Below the pieces are notes generated by a model. That model had not been told where the DNA came from and made no database searches. It saw only the letters and a list, made by a program, of their open reading frames with translations. From the NCBI GenBank assembly GCA_947384095.1, contig CANDFU010000008.1, positions 1 to 14,646 on the forward strand: 14,646 bases of DNA. The letters are read 5' to 3'. Position 1 is the stretch's first letter, and every line of letters starts with the position of its first letter. Of this stretch, positions 1 to 8,807 are shown piece after piece. Made by a program: the position numbers and the translations under genes. Origin of the DNA: an uncultured Roseburia sp. (lineage in GTDB: Bacteria > Bacillota > Clostridia > Lachnospirales > Lachnospiraceae).

Positions 1-72
1 CGGCGGATCCTTTCGCCTTATCTGACAGACGAAGAAAACGAGTGGCTTAAGGAATATACCCGCGCGATCTGA
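1..72 (+). CDS. C-terminal end of a probable Xaa-Pro aminopeptidase (partial)
   Basis: Only the last 23 codons are present, in frame 1, ending in TGA at 70-72. The 5' part lies outside the window. The visible peptide (RRILSPYLTDEENEWLKEYT, then RAI) resembles the C-terminal tail of long-form M24B aminopeptidases P. That family typically ends in a segment of the type L-S-P-x-L-x-x-E-E-x-x-W-L-x-x-x-T-x-x-I. These are cytosolic metalloenzymes that remove N-terminal residues preceding proline. The match rests on a short tail only, so the assignment is tentative. The gene runs in the same direction as polA, with 59 bases between them. Confidence 0.55.
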   Translation, partial: RRILSPYLTDEENEWLKEYTRAI

Positions 73-131
73 GGGCGCGGTTCCGTGGTGAAAAACGGGA
101 TGATTGTTTTCAGAAGAATTGGAGATCTGAC

Positions 132-2879
132 ATGAGCGAAAAGCTGGTTTTAATCGACGGGCATAGCATTTTAAACAGAGCGTTTTTTGGTGTTCCCGAT
201 CTGACGAATTCCGAGGGCCTTCACACCAATGCAGTATACGGATTCTTAAATATTCTGTTTAAAATATTGGAAGAAGAACAGCCGGATTACCTGACGGTGG
301 CTTTTGACGTGTCACAGCCGACTTTCCGTCATGAAATGTATGCGCAGTACAAGGGAACCAGAAAGCCGATGGCGGAAGAATTAAGACAGCAGGTTCCGCT
401 GATGAAGGAAATGCTGGGGGCGATGGGGATTGTGACGGTCGAAAAAGGCGGTTATGAGGCGGATGATATTCTTGGAACCATCGCAAAGCAGGGAGAAGCG
501 GACGATCTGGATGTCGTGGTCGTCTCCGGCGACCGCGATCTGCTTCAGCTTGCCTCCGACCGCATCAGGATAAGGATTCCGAAGACAAAGAGAACAGGGA
601 CTGAGATTGAAGATTATAATACCGGTGAAGTCCTGGAAAAATATCTTGTGACGCCGACGCAGTTTATTGACGTAAAGGCGCTGATGGGCGATGCGTCTGA
701 CAATATCCCCGGAGTGCCGGGGATCGGAGAGAAGACGGCGACGGCGATTATCGCAAAATATGGGAGCATAGAGAATGCGTATGCGCATGCAGACGAGCTG
801 CGGCCGCCCAGGGCGAGTAAAAATCTGAAAGAGTATTACGATCAGGCACAGATGAGTAAAACGCTGGCGACGATAGATATTCATGCTGATATCGAATATG
901 ACAGAAAAGCTGCAAAACTGGCAGATATTTCAGACCTCTACACAGGGGAGGCCGCTCTTTTGTGCAAACGTCTGGAATTTAAACAGTTTCTGGACCGGTT
1001 TGAGGCGGAGACGACGGTCAGTCCTGTGGAGGAGCATTTCCGAAAGGTGACAAAAAAAGAGGAGGCCGGGCGTATCTTTGCGAAGATAAAGGGGCGGGAG
1101 TGTGCGTTTTATGTCGTCCCGAAGGAGGAAGAGACAGATCCGTATACGGAAGAGGACGGTCAGATAAGCCTTTTTTCCGACAGTTCTGCGCCTGGCAGAT
1201 CATTTCTGGGGATGGCGGTTGCATTTGGAGAGGAAGATATCTATTATATAGAAGCAAATGCATCGCTGGGATGTGAACAGATCCGTGAGATGTTTTTTGC
1301 CAGCGGCGCCGTATGTTATGCAACGTTGGATTTAAAGCCCCAGCTTGCGCTGCTTGGTCTGCTCGGCACGTCGGATAAGCCGGGCATGGACGGGATCGGT
1401 ACGGTAAACCGCAACAATCTTTTTGACGGTGTGCTTGCAGCGTATCTGCTGAATCCCATCAAAAATGAATATCCCTATGAAGACATCGCCAAAGATTACG
1501 CTGGAAGGATGCTTCCCTCGCGCAGGGAGCTTCTGGAGAAGCTGACTTTCCTGCGTGCCGCAAAGGAAAAGCCGGATGAATTTCTGCGCTGTGTCTGTTA
1601 CACGGCGTATACGGCGTACGCCTCCAGAAAAAAGCTTGCAGCAGAGCTCAATGAGACTGGAATGTACAGGCTTTATGAGGAGATAGAGATGCCTCTGGTG
1701 TTTACGCTTGCGGATATGGAGCAGGAAGGGATTCTTGTGTCCGGCGAAGCGCTTGAAACGTATGGAGAACGCCTGGCAGTGCGTATCGCTGAACTGGAAC
1801 AGAAGATTTATGACGAGGCAGGGGAGAGCTTCAATATCAATTCGCCGAAACAGCTCGGCGTCATTTTGTTTGAAAAGCTTAAGATGCCGAACGGCAAGAA
1901 GACGAAGACCGGGTATTCCACCGCGGCGGATGTGCTCGACCGTCTGGCTCCGGATTATCCGATTGTTGAGGATATTTTAGAGTATCGACAGCTTACAAAG
2001 CTGAAATCCACCTATGCGGACGGTCTGGCAGGCTATATCGCAGATGACGGAAAAATTCACACTTCGTTTAACCAGACGATCACGGCGACGGGGCGTCTCA
2101 GCAGCACGGAACCGAACCTGCAGAATATTCCGATGCGGATTGAGCTGGGACGGCTGATCCGAAAAGCTTTTTTTCCGAGAGAAGGCTTTGTGTTTCTGGA
2201 CGCGGATTATTCCCAGATTGAGCTTCGCGTGCTCGCGCATCTGTCCGGGGATGAGACGCTGATCGAAGCGTACAGGGAAGCGCAGGATATTCACCGGATT
2301 ACGGCGTCCCAGGTATTCCATATCCCGATTGACGAGGTGACGGATCTGATGCGCCGCAATGCCAAAGCCGTCAATTTTGGAATTGTATACGGTATCAGCT
2401 CATTCGGGCTGAGCCAGGATTTAAGTATCAGTAAAAAAGAGGCTGCGGATTATATCGGACGTTACTTTGAGACGTATCCAAAGATTAAGCAGTATCTGGA
2501 CGGTCTGGTGTCGGAGGCAAAGCAAAAGGGATATATTACGACGATGTTCGGCAGAAGGCGGCCGATACCGGAGCTTTCCAGCAGTAATTTTATGCAGCGT
2601 TCTTTTGGGGAACGGATTGCGATGAATTCTCCGATTCAGGGAACGGCGGCGGATATTATCAAGATTGCCATGATCCGGGTACACGACCGGCTTTATGCGG
2701 AAGGCTTACGTTCCAGGCTGATTCTGACAGTGCACGATGAGCTTCTGGTTGAGACGGCGGCGGAAGAAGAAACCACGGTAAGACGGATTCTCGAAGAGGA
2801 AATGCGCGGCGCGGCACAGCTTAAGGTGACGCTTGAGATTGATGCCCATATCGGTCACGACTGGTATGAGGCAAAGTAA
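132..2879 (+). CDS. polA: DNA polymerase I
   Basis: The protein is 915 aa, close to the family norm, and acts in Okazaki fragment maturation and excision repair. The N-terminal 5'-3' exonuclease (about 1-290) keeps its acidic residues (D9, D59, EADD at 109-112, SGDRD at 132-136) and the helix-hairpin-helix stretch GDASDNIPGVPGIGEKTA (186-203). The middle domain (about 300-480) lacks the DxE motif of proofreading. Its Exo II segment reads LDLKPQ (399-404), with the catalytic Asp replaced, so 3'-5' exonuclease activity is probably absent, as in Bacillus and Thermus Pol I. The polymerase domain is intact: motif A DYSQIELR with D692, the O-helix R741/K745/F749/Y753, and motif C HDE at 868-870. 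F749 is the residue type that disfavours dideoxynucleotides. The start is supported by TTGGAG 8 bases upstream. coaE follows 64 bases downstream, a common pairing in Firmicutes. Confidence 0.98.
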   Translation: MSEKLVLIDGHSILNRAFFGVPDLTNSEGLHTNAVYGFLNILFKILEEEQPDYLTVAFDVSQPTFRHEMYAQYKGTRKPMAEELRQQVPLMKEMLGAMGIVTVEKGGYEADDILGTIAKQGEADDLDVVVVSGDRDLLQLASDRIRIRIPKTKRTGTEIEDYNTGEVLEKYLVTPTQFIDVKALMGDASDNIPGVPGIGEKTATAIIAKYGSIENAYAHADELRPPRASKNLKEYYDQAQMSKTLATIDIHADIEYDRKAAKLADISDLYTGEAALLCKRLEFKQFLDRFEAETTVSPVEEHFRKVTKKEEAGRIFAKIKGRECAFYVVPKEEETDPYTEEDGQISLFSDSSAPGRSFLGMAVAFGEEDIYYIEANASLGCEQIREMFFASGAVCYATLDLKPQLALLGLLGTSDKPGMDGIGTVNRNNLFDGVLAAYLLNPIKNEYPYEDIAKDYAGRMLPSRRELLEKLTFLRAAKEKPDEFLRCVCYTAYTAYASRKKLAAELNETGMYRLYEEIEMPLVFTLADMEQEGILVSGEALETYGERLAVRIAELEQKIYDEAGESFNINSPKQLGVILFEKLKMPNGKKTKTGYSTAADVLDRLAPDYPIVEDILEYRQLTKLKSTYADGLAGYIADDGKIHTSFNQTITATGRLSSTEPNLQNIPMRIELGRLIRKAFFPREGFVFLDADYSQIELRVLAHLSGDETLIEAYREAQDIHRITASQVFHIPIDEVTDLMRRNAKAVNFGIVYGISSFGLSQDLSISKKEAADYIGRYFETYPKIKQYLDGLVSEAKQKGYITTMFGRRRPIPELSSSNFMQRSFGERIAMNSPIQGTAADIIKIAMIRVHDRLYAEGLRSRLILTVHDELLVETAAEEETTVRRILEEEMRGAAQLKVTLEIDAHIGHDWYEAK

Positions 2880-2885
2880 ATCCTA

Positions 2886-2914
2886 TTGACCACGGTTCCG
2901 ACATGAGATAAAAT
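2886..2914 (+). promoter_or_regulatory. Probable sigma-A promoter upstream of coaE
   Basis: TTGACC (2886-2891) and TAAAAT (2909-2914) are separated by exactly 17 bases in the polA-coaE gap. Each hexamer matches the consensus at five of six positions. Transcription would begin about 20 bases before the coaE ribosome binding site. This suggests that coaE and the genes after it can be expressed independently of polA. Inferred from sequence only. Confidence 0.55.
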
Positions 2915-2943
2915 AATTTATCGGAAACAGGCAGGAGAGAGAG

Positions 2944-3549
2944 ATGAAATTTATAGGAATAACCGGGGGCGCAGGGGCAGGAAAATCTGAGATACTTTCC
3001 TATCTGGCAAAAAAGCCGGGGACGAAAGTGATGCTGGCCGACGAAATCGCCCACGGGCAGATGGAACCGGGGACGTATTGTTACCAGAAAATCAGCCGTG
3101 CTTTTGCGGGAGAGGATATTTTTCTGCCTGACGGTGGTTTTGACCGGAAAAAAATGGCCTCCGTGATCTTTTCAGATGCGCGGCGGCGGGAGACGGTCAA
3201 CGGGATCGTACACCCGGCCGTCAGGGAATTTATACTTAAGGCACAAAAGAGAGAGCAGGAAAGTGGTCAGACCAGGCTTCTCGTTCTGGAGGCGGCGCTT
3301 CTGATCGAGGAGCATTATGATGAAATCTGCGACGAGCTCTGGTATATTTATGCGACAAAAGAGGTAAGGGCGGAGCGCCTGATGAACAGCAGAGGATACT
3401 CCGGGGAAAAGGTGCGCCGGATCTTTGAGAGTCAGCTTGCGGAGGAGGAATACCGGAGGAAATGCCGCGTCGTGATCGACAATAACGGGACGGTGGAGGA
3501 AGCACTCCGGCAGTTGGACGAGGTATTGGAGAACATGAATTTTGAATAG
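2944..3549 (+). CDS. coaE: Dephospho-CoA kinase
   Basis: This 201-aa protein has the usual CoaE length. It catalyses the last step of coenzyme A synthesis, ATP-dependent phosphorylation of the 3'-hydroxyl of dephospho-CoA, in the cytosol. The P-loop is GGAGAGKS at residues 8-15. It is followed by the substrate-site segment LADEIAH with D33, the family segment RRETVNGIVHPAVRE, and the lid region with RGYSGEKVRRIFESQ. A C-terminal VVIDNNGTVEEA stretch matches the end of the kinase fold. The start is supported by GGCAGGAGAGAG just upstream. The stop codon lies within the ribosome binding site of the next gene, so the two are probably translated from one message. Confidence 0.95.
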   Translation: MKFIGITGGAGAGKSEILSYLAKKPGTKVMLADEIAHGQMEPGTYCYQKISRAFAGEDIFLPDGGFDRKKMASVIFSDARRRETVNGIVHPAVREFILKAQKREQESGQTRLLVLEAALLIEEHYDEICDELWYIYATKEVRAERLMNSRGYSGEKVRRIFESQLAEEEYRRKCRVVIDNNGTVEEALRQLDEVLENMNFE

Positions 3550-3561
3550 GAGATTCCGCTG

Positions 3562-6273
3562 ATGAGTGATATAAGAGAATTTGAACAACCGCTGGTTTTC
3601 GGACTGGACATCGGAACCAGAAATGTGGTAGGAACGGTGGGTTACCGGATTGAAAATGAGTTTATCGTCGTGGCACAGTATGGTATGGAACATGAGACGC
3701 GCGCCATGCTGGACGGTCAGATACATGATATCGGCCGGGTGGGCAGGACGATCAATAAAGTGAAAGTCCAGCTCGAAGCGCAGATCGGGCAGACGCTGAC
3801 GGAGGTGTGTATTGCTGCCGCGGGACGCGTGTTAAAAACGGTCACAACCAATGTCATGCATGAATTTCCGGAGGAGACGGTTGTCACCGGAGAGGACATC
3901 CATACGCTGGATCTTCTGGGCGTCGAGAAAGCGCAGGAAATTCTCAAAGAAATGAACGATACCAATTACAAGTTTTACTGTGTCGGATATTCTGTCGTAA
4001 AATACTTCCTGAATGACGAGCCGTTTTCAAGCCTGGAATCACACAAGGCCGATAAGATTGCAGAGGATATTATTGTGACGTTCCTTCCGGAGGACGTCGT
4101 GGACGGGCTGTATGCTGCGGTCGGAATGGCAGGGCTGTCTGTTGCCAATATGACGCTGGAGCCGATCGCGGCGATCAATGTCGCGATACCGGAGAATTTC
4201 AGGCTTCTGAATATTGCGCTGGTGGATATCGGCGCGGGGACGTCGGATATTTCCGTGACAAGGGACGGCAGTATCATTGCATACGGTATGATTCCGCTTG
4301 CCGGCGACGAGATTACGGAGCTGATAGTCCAGCATTATCTGGTGGATTTTAAGACTGCGGAGCATATCAAGATGTGCAGCGGAAAGGCGCAGGAAGTCAC
4401 ATACAAGGATATTATGATGATCGAGCATACAATACCGGCGGAGGAAGTGTGGGAGCTGACGTTTCCGCTTGTCGACCGGATGACGACGGAAGTGGCCGAT
4501 AAGATTATTGAGCTCAACGGCGGCCAGACCGTCAGCGCGACGTTTGTTGTGGGCGGCGGCGGAAAAATCCACGGCTACACGGAGATGCTGGCGGAAAAAC
4601 TGGATCTGCCCAAGGAACGCGTGGCGCTGCGGGGCGAGGAAGTCCTCCAGGAAGTCACGTTTGAACAGGCCGACATCAAGAAAGATCCTCTGTTAGTGAC
4701 GCCGATCGGTATCTGTCTGAACTATTATGATCAGCGTAATAGTTTTATCATGGTGCGCTTTAATGGAGAGCGTATAAAAATGTACGACAATAATCATCTC
4801 ACCATTGTCGATGCCGCCATGCAGGCGGGATTTCCGAACGAAGATCTCTTTCCGAAGCGCGGTAAAGAGCTGCAGTTTACGGTAAACGGGGTAACGAGGA
4901 TTGTGCGCGGCGAGCCGGGGGAGTCGGCGGCCGTGTATATGAATGACAGACCTGCGAACATCCATACGTCTCTGGAACCGAACAGTGATATTATTATTAT
5001 GCCGTCGACACAGGGAGCGGCCGCGTTTTATACGCTGGAGCAGCTTTCGGAGGCATCCGCCGCTTCGATTGTGTTTATAGTCAACGGCAGGATTGTCCGC
5101 TGCCCCAATTTTCTGGAGGTCAACGGGAGCCTGGAACTGCCTTCTTATCTGATACAGGAAGGAGATGCGGTCGAGACCAGGAGTTTTTATACGGTAGGGC
5201 AGCTGGCAGCGTTTATGGACGTCGAAGTGGATATGGATCATGAGATTATGGTCAACAATCGGGTTGCAACGATGGAGACACTGATCTATGAGAATTTTAC
5301 AATCGACTGGACGGTGCTTTCTTATGGGGCGGCCGCGGTGAATCCGGAAGAACTGGAGATCGCCGGGCCGTATTACGACGGTATCCCGGGCCCGGACGGC
5401 AGACTGCCCGGGCGGCAGAGTATCCGGCAGCTTTTCTCCGGGAAGACGTTTTCAGGACAGCAGATACCGCAGCAGCCGGAAGCGGCGAAGGCAGACGGGA
5501 CTGTGGCGGTACAGCCCGGCTATGAAGTCCCGGTACAGGAAGCACAGCCTGGTTATGGCTATGCCCGGTGGGATGGGGAGTCTGCGGACAGGAATGTGGA
5601 ACCGGAGGGAGGAACGGACTTCAGGGAACCGAAGGGAGGAACAGACTTCAGAGAACCGGAGACGGGGACGGACTTCAGAGAACCGAAGAACGGAACGGAC
5701 TTCAGGGAGCCGGAGGGAGGAACGGATTTCAGGGAACCGGAGACGGGGACGGACTTCAGGGAACCGAAGGGAGGAACAGACTTCAGGGAGCCGGAGACGG
5801 GGACGGACTTCAGAGAACCGAAGAACGGAACGGACTTCAGGGAGCCGGAGGGAGGAACGGATTTCAGGGAACCGGAGACGGGGATGAATTTTAAGGAGAC
5901 TGAGGCCGGCCCGGAGATATCTGATGAGCAGACGCCACCGGAAGCGGCGGAGGCAGATGCGCCTTCAGAAGAGGCAAAGGCAGGGGAACCGGAGACGCCG
6001 GAATATGAAGCGGCCGAAGAGAGAGCGGCAGAAGCGGTGGATGCAGGAGCGGCTGTTGCGGAGAACGGTATTGTCGTCTATATCAATGAGCATCCGGTCC
6101 GTCTGGCAGGAAAGCCGAACTATATCTTTGTTGATATTTTTGATTATTATGATTTTGATCTGACGGTTTCACACGGGCGGGCGATCGTGACAAACCTGAA
6201 CGGAGAGCGTGCACAGTTTTCAACGGCGCTCAGTGACGGGGATAAGATCGAACTGAGATGGAAAGAAGATTAA
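3562..6273 (+). CDS. FtsA-like actin-fold protein with beta-grasp-like modules and a 9-residue repeat tract
   Basis: This 903-aa protein is about twice the length of classical FtsA. The N-terminal ~380 residues carry an actin/Hsp70-type ATPase core: phosphate-1 GLDIGTRN (14-21), phosphate-2 VDIGAGTSD (221-229) and adenosine motif VVGGGGKIHG (329-338). The region around 80-180 fits the FtsA SHS2 insertion. Residues about 395-585 contain several short modules starting with a strand and an NG turn (FNGERI, VNGVTR, VNGRIV, VNNRVA), which look like repeated beta-grasp folds. A Pro/Gln-rich linker (about 605-670) leads to a 9-residue repeat tract (680-778) and an acidic Ala/Glu-rich stretch. A last globular module (837-903) begins VVYINEHPVRL and ends DGDKIELRWKED. 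The amphipathic C-terminal membrane helix of classical FtsA is not seen. The role is probably filament-forming or scaffolding in division or envelope assembly, but this is inference. RBS AGGAG overlaps the coaE stop. walJ starts one base after its stop. Confidence 0.85.
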   Translation: MSDIREFEQPLVFGLDIGTRNVVGTVGYRIENEFIVVAQYGMEHETRAMLDGQIHDIGRVGRTINKVKVQLEAQIGQTLTEVCIAAAGRVLKTVTTNVMHEFPEETVVTGEDIHTLDLLGVEKAQEILKEMNDTNYKFYCVGYSVVKYFLNDEPFSSLESHKADKIAEDIIVTFLPEDVVDGLYAAVGMAGLSVANMTLEPIAAINVAIPENFRLLNIALVDIGAGTSDISVTRDGSIIAYGMIPLAGDEITELIVQHYLVDFKTAEHIKMCSGKAQEVTYKDIMMIEHTIPAEEVWELTFPLVDRMTTEVADKIIELNGGQTVSATFVVGGGGKIHGYTEMLAEKLDLPKERVALRGEEVLQEVTFEQADIKKDPLLVTPIGICLNYYDQRNSFIMVRFNGERIKMYDNNHLTIVDAAMQAGFPNEDLFPKRGKELQFTVNGVTRIVRGEPGESAAVYMNDRPANIHTSLEPNSDIIIMPSTQGAAAFYTLEQLSEASAASIVFIVNGRIVRCPNFLEVNGSLELPSYLIQEGDAVETRSFYTVGQLAAFMDVEVDMDHEIMVNNRVATMETLIYENFTIDWTVLSYGAAAVNPEELEIAGPYYDGIPGPDGRLPGRQSIRQLFSGKTFSGQQIPQQPEAAKADGTVAVQPGYEVPVQEAQPGYGYARWDGESADRNVEPEGGTDFREPKGGTDFREPETGTDFREPKNGTDFREPEGGTDFREPETGTDFREPKGGTDFREPETGTDFREPKNGTDFREPEGGTDFREPETGMNFKETEAGPEISDEQTPPEAAEADAPSEEAKAGEPETPEYEAAEERAAEAVDAGAAVAENGIVVYINEHPVRLAGKPNYIFVDIFDYYDFDLTVSHGRAIVTNLNGERAQFSTALSDGDKIELRWKED
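5599..5895 (+). repeat. 27-bp tandem repeat, 11 units, encoding GTDFREP-type nonapeptides
   Basis: Eleven consecutive 27-bp units lie inside the FtsA-like gene. Each encodes E-P-(E/K)-(G/T/N)-G-T-D-F-R. The last unit has diverged to EPETGMNFK. Units 2-6 (5626-5760) are repeated as units 7-11 (5761-5895). The first four units of the two blocks differ by two synonymous changes (AGA/AGG at 5652/5787 and GAA/GAG at 5655/5790). The fifth matches until the tract degenerates near 5886. Because 27 is divisible by three, copy-number change keeps the reading frame. Confidence 0.95.
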
Positions 6274-6274
6274 G

Positions 6275-7075
6275 ATGATGGAGTTATACAGTATAGCCAG
6301 CGGCAGCAGTGGAAACTGCATCTGCGTCGGGTCGGACGGCTGCCATATTCTGATTGATGCCGGGATCAGCGGAAAGCGGATTGAGTCCGGGCTGAATGCC
6401 GTGGGGCTTAAGACGGAGGAAATGCAGGGGATCCTGATCACACACGAGCACATTGACCATATTGCGGGGCTTGGCGTGCTGGCGAGGCGTTATGGGATAC
6501 CGATGTATGCTACGGCGGGGACAATCAATGCGGTGCTGCGCACAAAGTCCGTTGGCGCAATGGATGAAAGCCTTTTTCATGTGATCGGGCCGGGGGATGC
6601 GTTTGTGATCGGCGATCTGTGCGTGGAGGCAATTGCGGTCCCGCACGACGCCGCAGCGCCGGTGGCTTATAAGATCAGCCAGCCGGGCCGGGCCGCGGCG
6701 GTTATGACCGATCTGGGAAAATACGATGATGAAATCATAGATAAGCTGAAAAATCTGGACGTTCTTCTTCTGGAGGCGAACCATGACGTACATATGCTGC
6801 AGGTGGGGAATTATCCCTATTCGCTCAAACAGCGCATATTGGGAGAAAAGGGGCATCTGTCAAATGAGCTGAGCGGACGTCTGTTAGGGGAGGTGCTTCA
6901 CGACCGGTTTAAGGCGGTACTTTTAGGCCATCTGTCCAAGGAAAATAATTACGCGGAACTTGCCTATGAGACGGTACGCCTGGAGGTGGCGATGGGAGAA
7001 AATCCTTATAAAGGGGATGATTTTCCAATGTATGTGGCAAAACGGGACGAGCCGTCTCCTAAAATCATGTTTTAG
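6275..7075 (+). CDS. walJ: Metallo-beta-lactamase-fold hydrolase of the WalJ/YycJ family
   Basis: This 266-aa protein matches the WalJ/YycJ family over its whole length. It opens with a strand and the SGSSGNC motif (about residues 9-15). It then has the metal-binding THEHIDH (H57, H59, D61, H62), VPHDA (H124), MTDLG (D145) and LGHLSKENN (H219). WalJ is a cytosolic nuclease-like protein. In Bacillus it lies in the walRK operon and has been linked to coordinating DNA replication with cell division and wall metabolism. Here no walRK is visible, and the gene instead follows the FtsA-like gene by one base, which suggests translational coupling and a related task. Two ATGs occur in tandem (6275 and 6278), so the true start could be either. 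GGAAAGAAG lies a few bases before them. Confidence 0.93.
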   Translation: MMELYSIASGSSGNCICVGSDGCHILIDAGISGKRIESGLNAVGLKTEEMQGILITHEHIDHIAGLGVLARRYGIPMYATAGTINAVLRTKSVGAMDESLFHVIGPGDAFVIGDLCVEAIAVPHDAAAPVAYKISQPGRAAAVMTDLGKYDDEIIDKLKNLDVLLLEANHDVHMLQVGNYPYSLKQRILGEKGHLSNELSGRLLGEVLHDRFKAVLLGHLSKENNYAELAYETVRLEVAMGENPYKGDDFPMYVAKRDEPSPKIMF

Positions 7076-7128
7076 GGCGCGGGGCGTTTTGAGGACAGAA
7101 GGCGCAGGGTCGCCGGAAGGGAGTATAG

Positions 7129-7413
7129 ATGGAGAACACGGCAGAAAAAACGATTATTACTGTGGTGGGGAAAGATACGGTTGGAATTATCGCGAAGGTG
7201 TGCACGTATCTTTCAGAAAACGGAATCAATGTTCTCGATATTTCGCAGACGATTGTTTCCGGTTATTTTAATATGATGATGATTGTCGATATGAGCCGGG
7301 CGCAGGTGCCCTTTGCGTCCTGTCAGAAAGAGCTGGATGAGGTTGGCGCCGGACTTGGGGTTTTAATCAAATGTCAGCGCGCGGAAATTTTTGAAAAGAT
7401 GCATCGGATTTAA
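7129..7413 (+). CDS. ACT-domain protein (UPF0237 family)
   Basis: This 94-aa protein is essentially a single ACT domain. A first strand [12 protein letters not shown] is followed by a helix [18 protein letters not shown] and the strand pair [21 protein letters not shown] domains usually bind small ligands such as amino acids and act as regulatory subunits. The ligand is not known for this family. The start is supported by GGAAGGGAG about 6 bases upstream. The gene sits 53 bases after walJ and 25 bases before a UPF0210 gene. The UPF0237-UPF0210 pair is conserved in many Firmicutes and points to a joint function, which is still uncharacterised. Confidence 0.92.
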   Translation: MENTAEKTIITVVGKDTVGIIAKVCTYLSENGINVLDISQTIVSGYFNMMMIVDMSRAQVPFASCQKELDEVGAGLGVLIKCQRAEIFEKMHRI

Positions 7414-7438
7414 GCTGTGGCGGGAAAGGGAAAACGGC

Positions 7439-8803
7439 ATGATAAATATTTTTGAAGTAAATGAGACGAACAAGATGATCGAGCAGGAGAATCTTGACGT
7501 CCGCACAATTACGCTGGGTATCAGCCTTCTGGACTGCATCGATTCGGATCTGGGGCAATTGAACCGTAAAATCTATGAAAAGATCACGGGAACGGCGAAG
7601 GACCTTGTAGCGGTTGGGAAAAAAATCGAGGCCAATTACTGCATCCCGATTGTAAATAAAAGGATTTCTGTGACACCGATCGGTCTGGTGGGCGGTGCGG
7701 CCTGCAGGACGCCGGAAGACTTTGTGACGGTGGCAAAGACGCTTGACGCTGCTGCGAAAGAAGTGGGCGTTAATTTTATCGGCGGGTATTCGGCGCAGGT
7801 GTCAAAGGGGACGACGGCGTCGGATGAGAATCTGATCCGCTCGGTCCCGCAGGCGCTGGCGGAGACGGAGTATGTCTGCAGCTCCGTCAATGTCGGTTCG
7901 ACAAAGACGGGTATCAATATGGACGCAGTGCGGCTGATGGGCGAGGTGATACGGCAGACTGCGGAATATACAAAGGAGAGAGATTCTTCCGGCTGTGCGA
8001 AGCTGGTTGTTTTCTGTAACGCGCCGGATGATAATCCGTTTATGGCGGGAGCTTTTCACGGCGTGACGGAAGCCGACGCAGTCATCAACGTGGGCGTCAG
8101 CGGTCCGGGCGTCGTCAAGACGGCACTTGAGGCGGTGCGTGGGGAGAGCTTTGAAGTGTTGTGCGAAACGATCAAGAAGACGGCGTTTAAGATCACGCGC
8201 GTCGGCCAGCTTGTCGCAAAAGAAGCATCGAGGCGGCTTGGCATTCCGTTTGGAATTATCGATCTGTCGCTGGCTCCGACGCCGGCGATCGGAGATTCGG
8301 TGGCGGATATCCTTCATGAGATCGGCGTGGAGCACGCGGGCGCGCCGGGAACGACGGCGGCGCTTGCACTTTTAAACGATCAGGTCAAAAAAGGCGGCGT
8401 GATGGCGTCTTCTTATGTAGGAGGGCTGAGCGGGGCTTTTATTCCGGTCAGCGAAGACCAGGGAATGATCGACGCGGTTGAGGCTGGCGCTCTGACGCTG
8501 GAAAAACTGGAGGCGATGACGTGTGTCTGTTCCGTGGGCCTTGATATGATTGCAATACCGGGGGATACGACGGCTGCGACGATTTCGGGGATCATTGCGG
8601 ACGAGATGGCGATCGGAATGGTAAATCAGAAAACGACGGCAGTTCGCCTGATTCCGGTGATCGGAAAGGGCGTGGGCGAGACGGTGGAATTTGGCGGTCT
8701 TCTGGGACATGCGCCCATTATGCCGGTAAACCCATATTCCTGCGAGGCTTTTGTAGAGAGAGCGGGGCGCATTCCCGCGCCGATTCACAGCTTTAAGAAT
8801 TAA
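7439..8803 (+). CDS. PFL family protein (UPF0210, DUF711)
   Basis: The 454-aa product matches the UPF0210/DUF711 family, opening with [13 protein letters not shown] and continuing with [14 protein letters not shown]. It is glycine-rich, with long conserved stretches such as [13 protein letters not shown] and [20 protein letters not shown]. Members have a pyruvate formate-lyase-like barrel but no proven enzymatic activity, and I see no glycyl-radical signature. The reading frame is open back to 7391, inside the upstream ACT gene, but the ATG at 7439 is preferred. It has GGGAAAGGG at 7422-7430 with an 8-base spacing, and it begins where family homology begins. The neighbouring ACT protein is the usual partner. 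Confidence 0.93.
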   Translation: MINIFEVNETNKMIEQENLDVRTITLGISLLDCIDSDLGQLNRKIYEKITGTAKDLVAVGKKIEANYCIPIVNKRISVTPIGLVGGAACRTPEDFVTVAKTLDAAAKEVGVNFIGGYSAQVSKGTTASDENLIRSVPQALAETEYVCSSVNVGSTKTGINMDAVRLMGEVIRQTAEYTKERDSSGCAKLVVFCNAPDDNPFMAGAFHGVTEADAVINVGVSGPGVVKTALEAVRGESFEVLCETIKKTAFKITRVGQLVAKEASRRLGIPFGIIDLSLAPTPAIGDSVADILHEIGVEHAGAPGTTAALALLNDQVKKGGVMASSYVGGLSGAFIPVSEDQGMIDAVEAGALTLEKLEAMTCVCSVGLDMIAIPGDTTAATISGIIADEMAIGMVNQKTTAVRLIPVIGKGVGETVEFGGLLGHAPIMPVNPYSCEAFVERAGRIPAPIHSFKN

Positions 8804-8807
8804 AGAG

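Noticed and set aside
297-1000. Possible proofreading activity of DNA polymerase I
   Set aside because: The middle domain lacks the DxE motif and has a substituted Exo II Asp. The loss is ordinary for Firmicute Pol I, so it is noted in the gene entry and not raised as a finding.
4039-4572. Long - strand frame (177 aa) opposite the FtsA-like gene
   Set aside because: It lies antisense to the clearly conserved actin-like core, has no recognisable domain and is rich in His/Arg as expected of a complementary-strand shadow.
5522-5894. Two further open + strand frames (121 and 108 aa) rich in Arg/Gly repeats
   Set aside because: They are the other reading frames of the 27-bp repeat. Because the unit is a multiple of three and has no stop in any frame, all three frames stay open. 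The FtsA-like frame alone continues into globular sequence on both sides.
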